From the NCBI RefSeq assembly GCF_021590045.1, contig NZ_CP062221.1:1488001-1552000 (forward strand): a DNA stretch of 64,000 nt. The letters are read 5' to 3'. This DNA is from Cellulomonas palmilytica. GTDB taxonomy: Bacteria > Actinomycetota > Actinomycetes > Actinomycetales > Cellulomonadaceae. Both the position numbers and the translations under genes were made by a program. The notes under the pieces were generated by a model. That model had not been told where the DNA came from. It saw nothing but the letters and a program-made list of their open reading frames with translations, and searched no databases. Of the stretch, positions 63,503-64,000 are shown in pieces; position 1 is the first letter of the stretch, and every line of letters starts with the position of its first letter.

Positions 63503-63865
63503 ATGAGCAACGAGCGCGTGTTCCGGATGACGTTCGCGTCGATCTACCCGCTGTACGTGACGAAGGTCGAGCGCAAGGGGCGCACGGTCGACGAGCTGCA
63601 CACGGTGCTGACGTGGCTCACGGGCTACGACGAGGCGGGGCTGCGCCGGGCGATCGACTCGGAGGTCGACCTGCGCACGTTCTTCGCGCAGGCCCCGGCG
63701 ATGAACCCGAACGCGACCCTCATCACGGGCGTCATCTGCGGCTACCGGGTCGAGGAGATCGCCGACCCGCTCATGCAGCAGCTCCGCTGGATGGACAAGC
63801 TCGTCGACGAGCTGGCACGCGGCAAGAAGCTCGCCTCGATCCTGCGCGCGGAGAAGGTCGGCTGA
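63503..63865 (+). CDS. DUF2200 family protein
   Basis: 120 residues, function unknown. Family pattern: RVFRMTFASIYPLYVTKVERKGRTVDELHTVLTWLTGYD, then FFAQAPAMNPNATLITGVICGYRVEEIADPLMQQLRWMDKLVDELARGKKLASIL. It looks like a small helical cytoplasmic protein. ATG 63503 has GGAGGGG (63492-63498) at four bases. Divergent from the disrupted AbiF-like gene; a -10-like TACGCT lies near 63471, before its ribosome site. A strong hairpin follows. Confidence 0.88.
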   Translation: MSNERVFRMTFASIYPLYVTKVERKGRTVDELHTVLTWLTGYDEAGLRRAIDSEVDLRTFFAQAPAMNPNATLITGVICGYRVEEIADPLMQQLRWMDKLVDELARGKKLASILRAEKVG

Positions 63866-63870
63866 CGCGA

Positions 63871-63898
63871 CGACGGGCGCCCGCGCGGGCGCCCGTCG
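63871..63898. terminator. Bidirectional terminator after DUF2200 gene
   Basis: Perfect 12-bp stem CGACGGGCGCCC / GGGCGCCCGTCG with a GCGC loop, between the convergent DUF2200 gene and the partial gene. Confidence 0.8.
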
Positions 63899-63907
63899 CG
63901 TGCCGCG

Positions 63908-64000
63908 TCAGCTCGCCGCGCGCTTGACCAGGCTCGCGATCTGCGCCTCGACGTCCGGCGTCAGCTCGGTGACGGCGAACGTCGTCGCCCACATCGGGCC
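63908..64000 (-). CDS. C-terminal end of an unidentified protein (5' part outside window)
   Basis: Only the last 30 residues are inside the window: the frame reads PMWATTFAVTELTPDVEAQIASLVKRAAS before TGA (63908-63910), a short strand followed by an amphipathic helix. The tail resembles small DUF1801-like proteins, but 30 residues are too few to decide. Confidence 0.6.
   Translation of the reverse strand, partial: GPMWATTFAVTELTPDVEAQIASLVKRAAS

Overview
The window is very GC-rich, with strong third-position G/C bias. It looks like a chromosome segment of a plant-polysaccharide-degrading actinobacterium of the Cellulomonas type (Micrococcales). This rests on a GH10 xylanase with a Pro/Thr linker and CBM2, a GH1 beta-glucosidase, a CE7 esterase and a GH53 galactanase. 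It also rests on mycothiol chemistry (mca), an MsiK-type sugar ABC ATPase, and the eno / FtsB-like / DUF501 / ppx gene order typical of Actinobacteria. All assignments are by eye from translated sequence; no database search was run.

Layout. 1-6076: end of a secreted xylanase, then eno, a FtsB/DivIC-like division protein, DUF501 and an exopolyphosphatase. 6077-9485: a GH1 beta-glucosidase lipoprotein behind two LacI-type operator-like sites, then a type II NADH dehydrogenase. 9546-9619: an odd tRNA gene with a UAA anticodon but a short variable loop. 9665-13057: siderophore-interacting protein, MarR regulator and an ABC-2 exporter. 13273-18936: Bax-inhibitor-1 protein, CE7 esterase, transglutaminase-like protein, CPBP-like membrane protein, FKBP isomerase, SelT/W-like protein and MsrA. 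19071-28573: AI-2E-type permease, ilvA, greA, DUF4307, an mca operon, hemolysin III, a Z-isoprenyl diphosphate synthase and PhoH. 28583-36438: a four-gene MacB/FtsX-type export operon, one ATPase of which carries an AbrB-like tail. 36763-40220: MFS exporter and GH53 galactanase. 40327-44650: fumC, DUF2087, carbonic anhydrase and an asparagine-synthase-like protein. 44817-50175: a complete sugar importer and a convergent PfkB kinase. 50172-59349: xseA/xseB, a secreted unknown, ispH, rmuC, an ABC exporter and ychF. 59405-64000: MFS exporter, a broken AbiF-like (Abi_2, HEPN) defence gene split by an IS3-family element, DUF2200 and a partial gene.

How it fits together. Xylanase, CE7 esterase, galactanase and surface beta-glucosidase could break hemicellulose and pectin side chains into oligomers. 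The sugar ABC importer and PfkB kinase would take sugars up, and enolase, fumarase and NDH-2 serve central metabolism and respiration. Operator-like dyads and repeats lie upstream of GH1, GH53 and the importer, as expected for carbon-source control. Eight genes have a TANNNT -10 hexamer ending 6-8 nt before the start codon, the signature of leaderless transcripts.

Most interesting region: 61117-63436. An AbiF-like HEPN gene is preceded by a hairpin resembling an abiF-associated non-coding RNA. It is interrupted by a precisely delimited 1251-bp IS3 element (20-bp perfect inverted repeats, 3-bp target duplication, a G GGA AAA slippery heptamer at the orfA stop) and also carries frameshifts.
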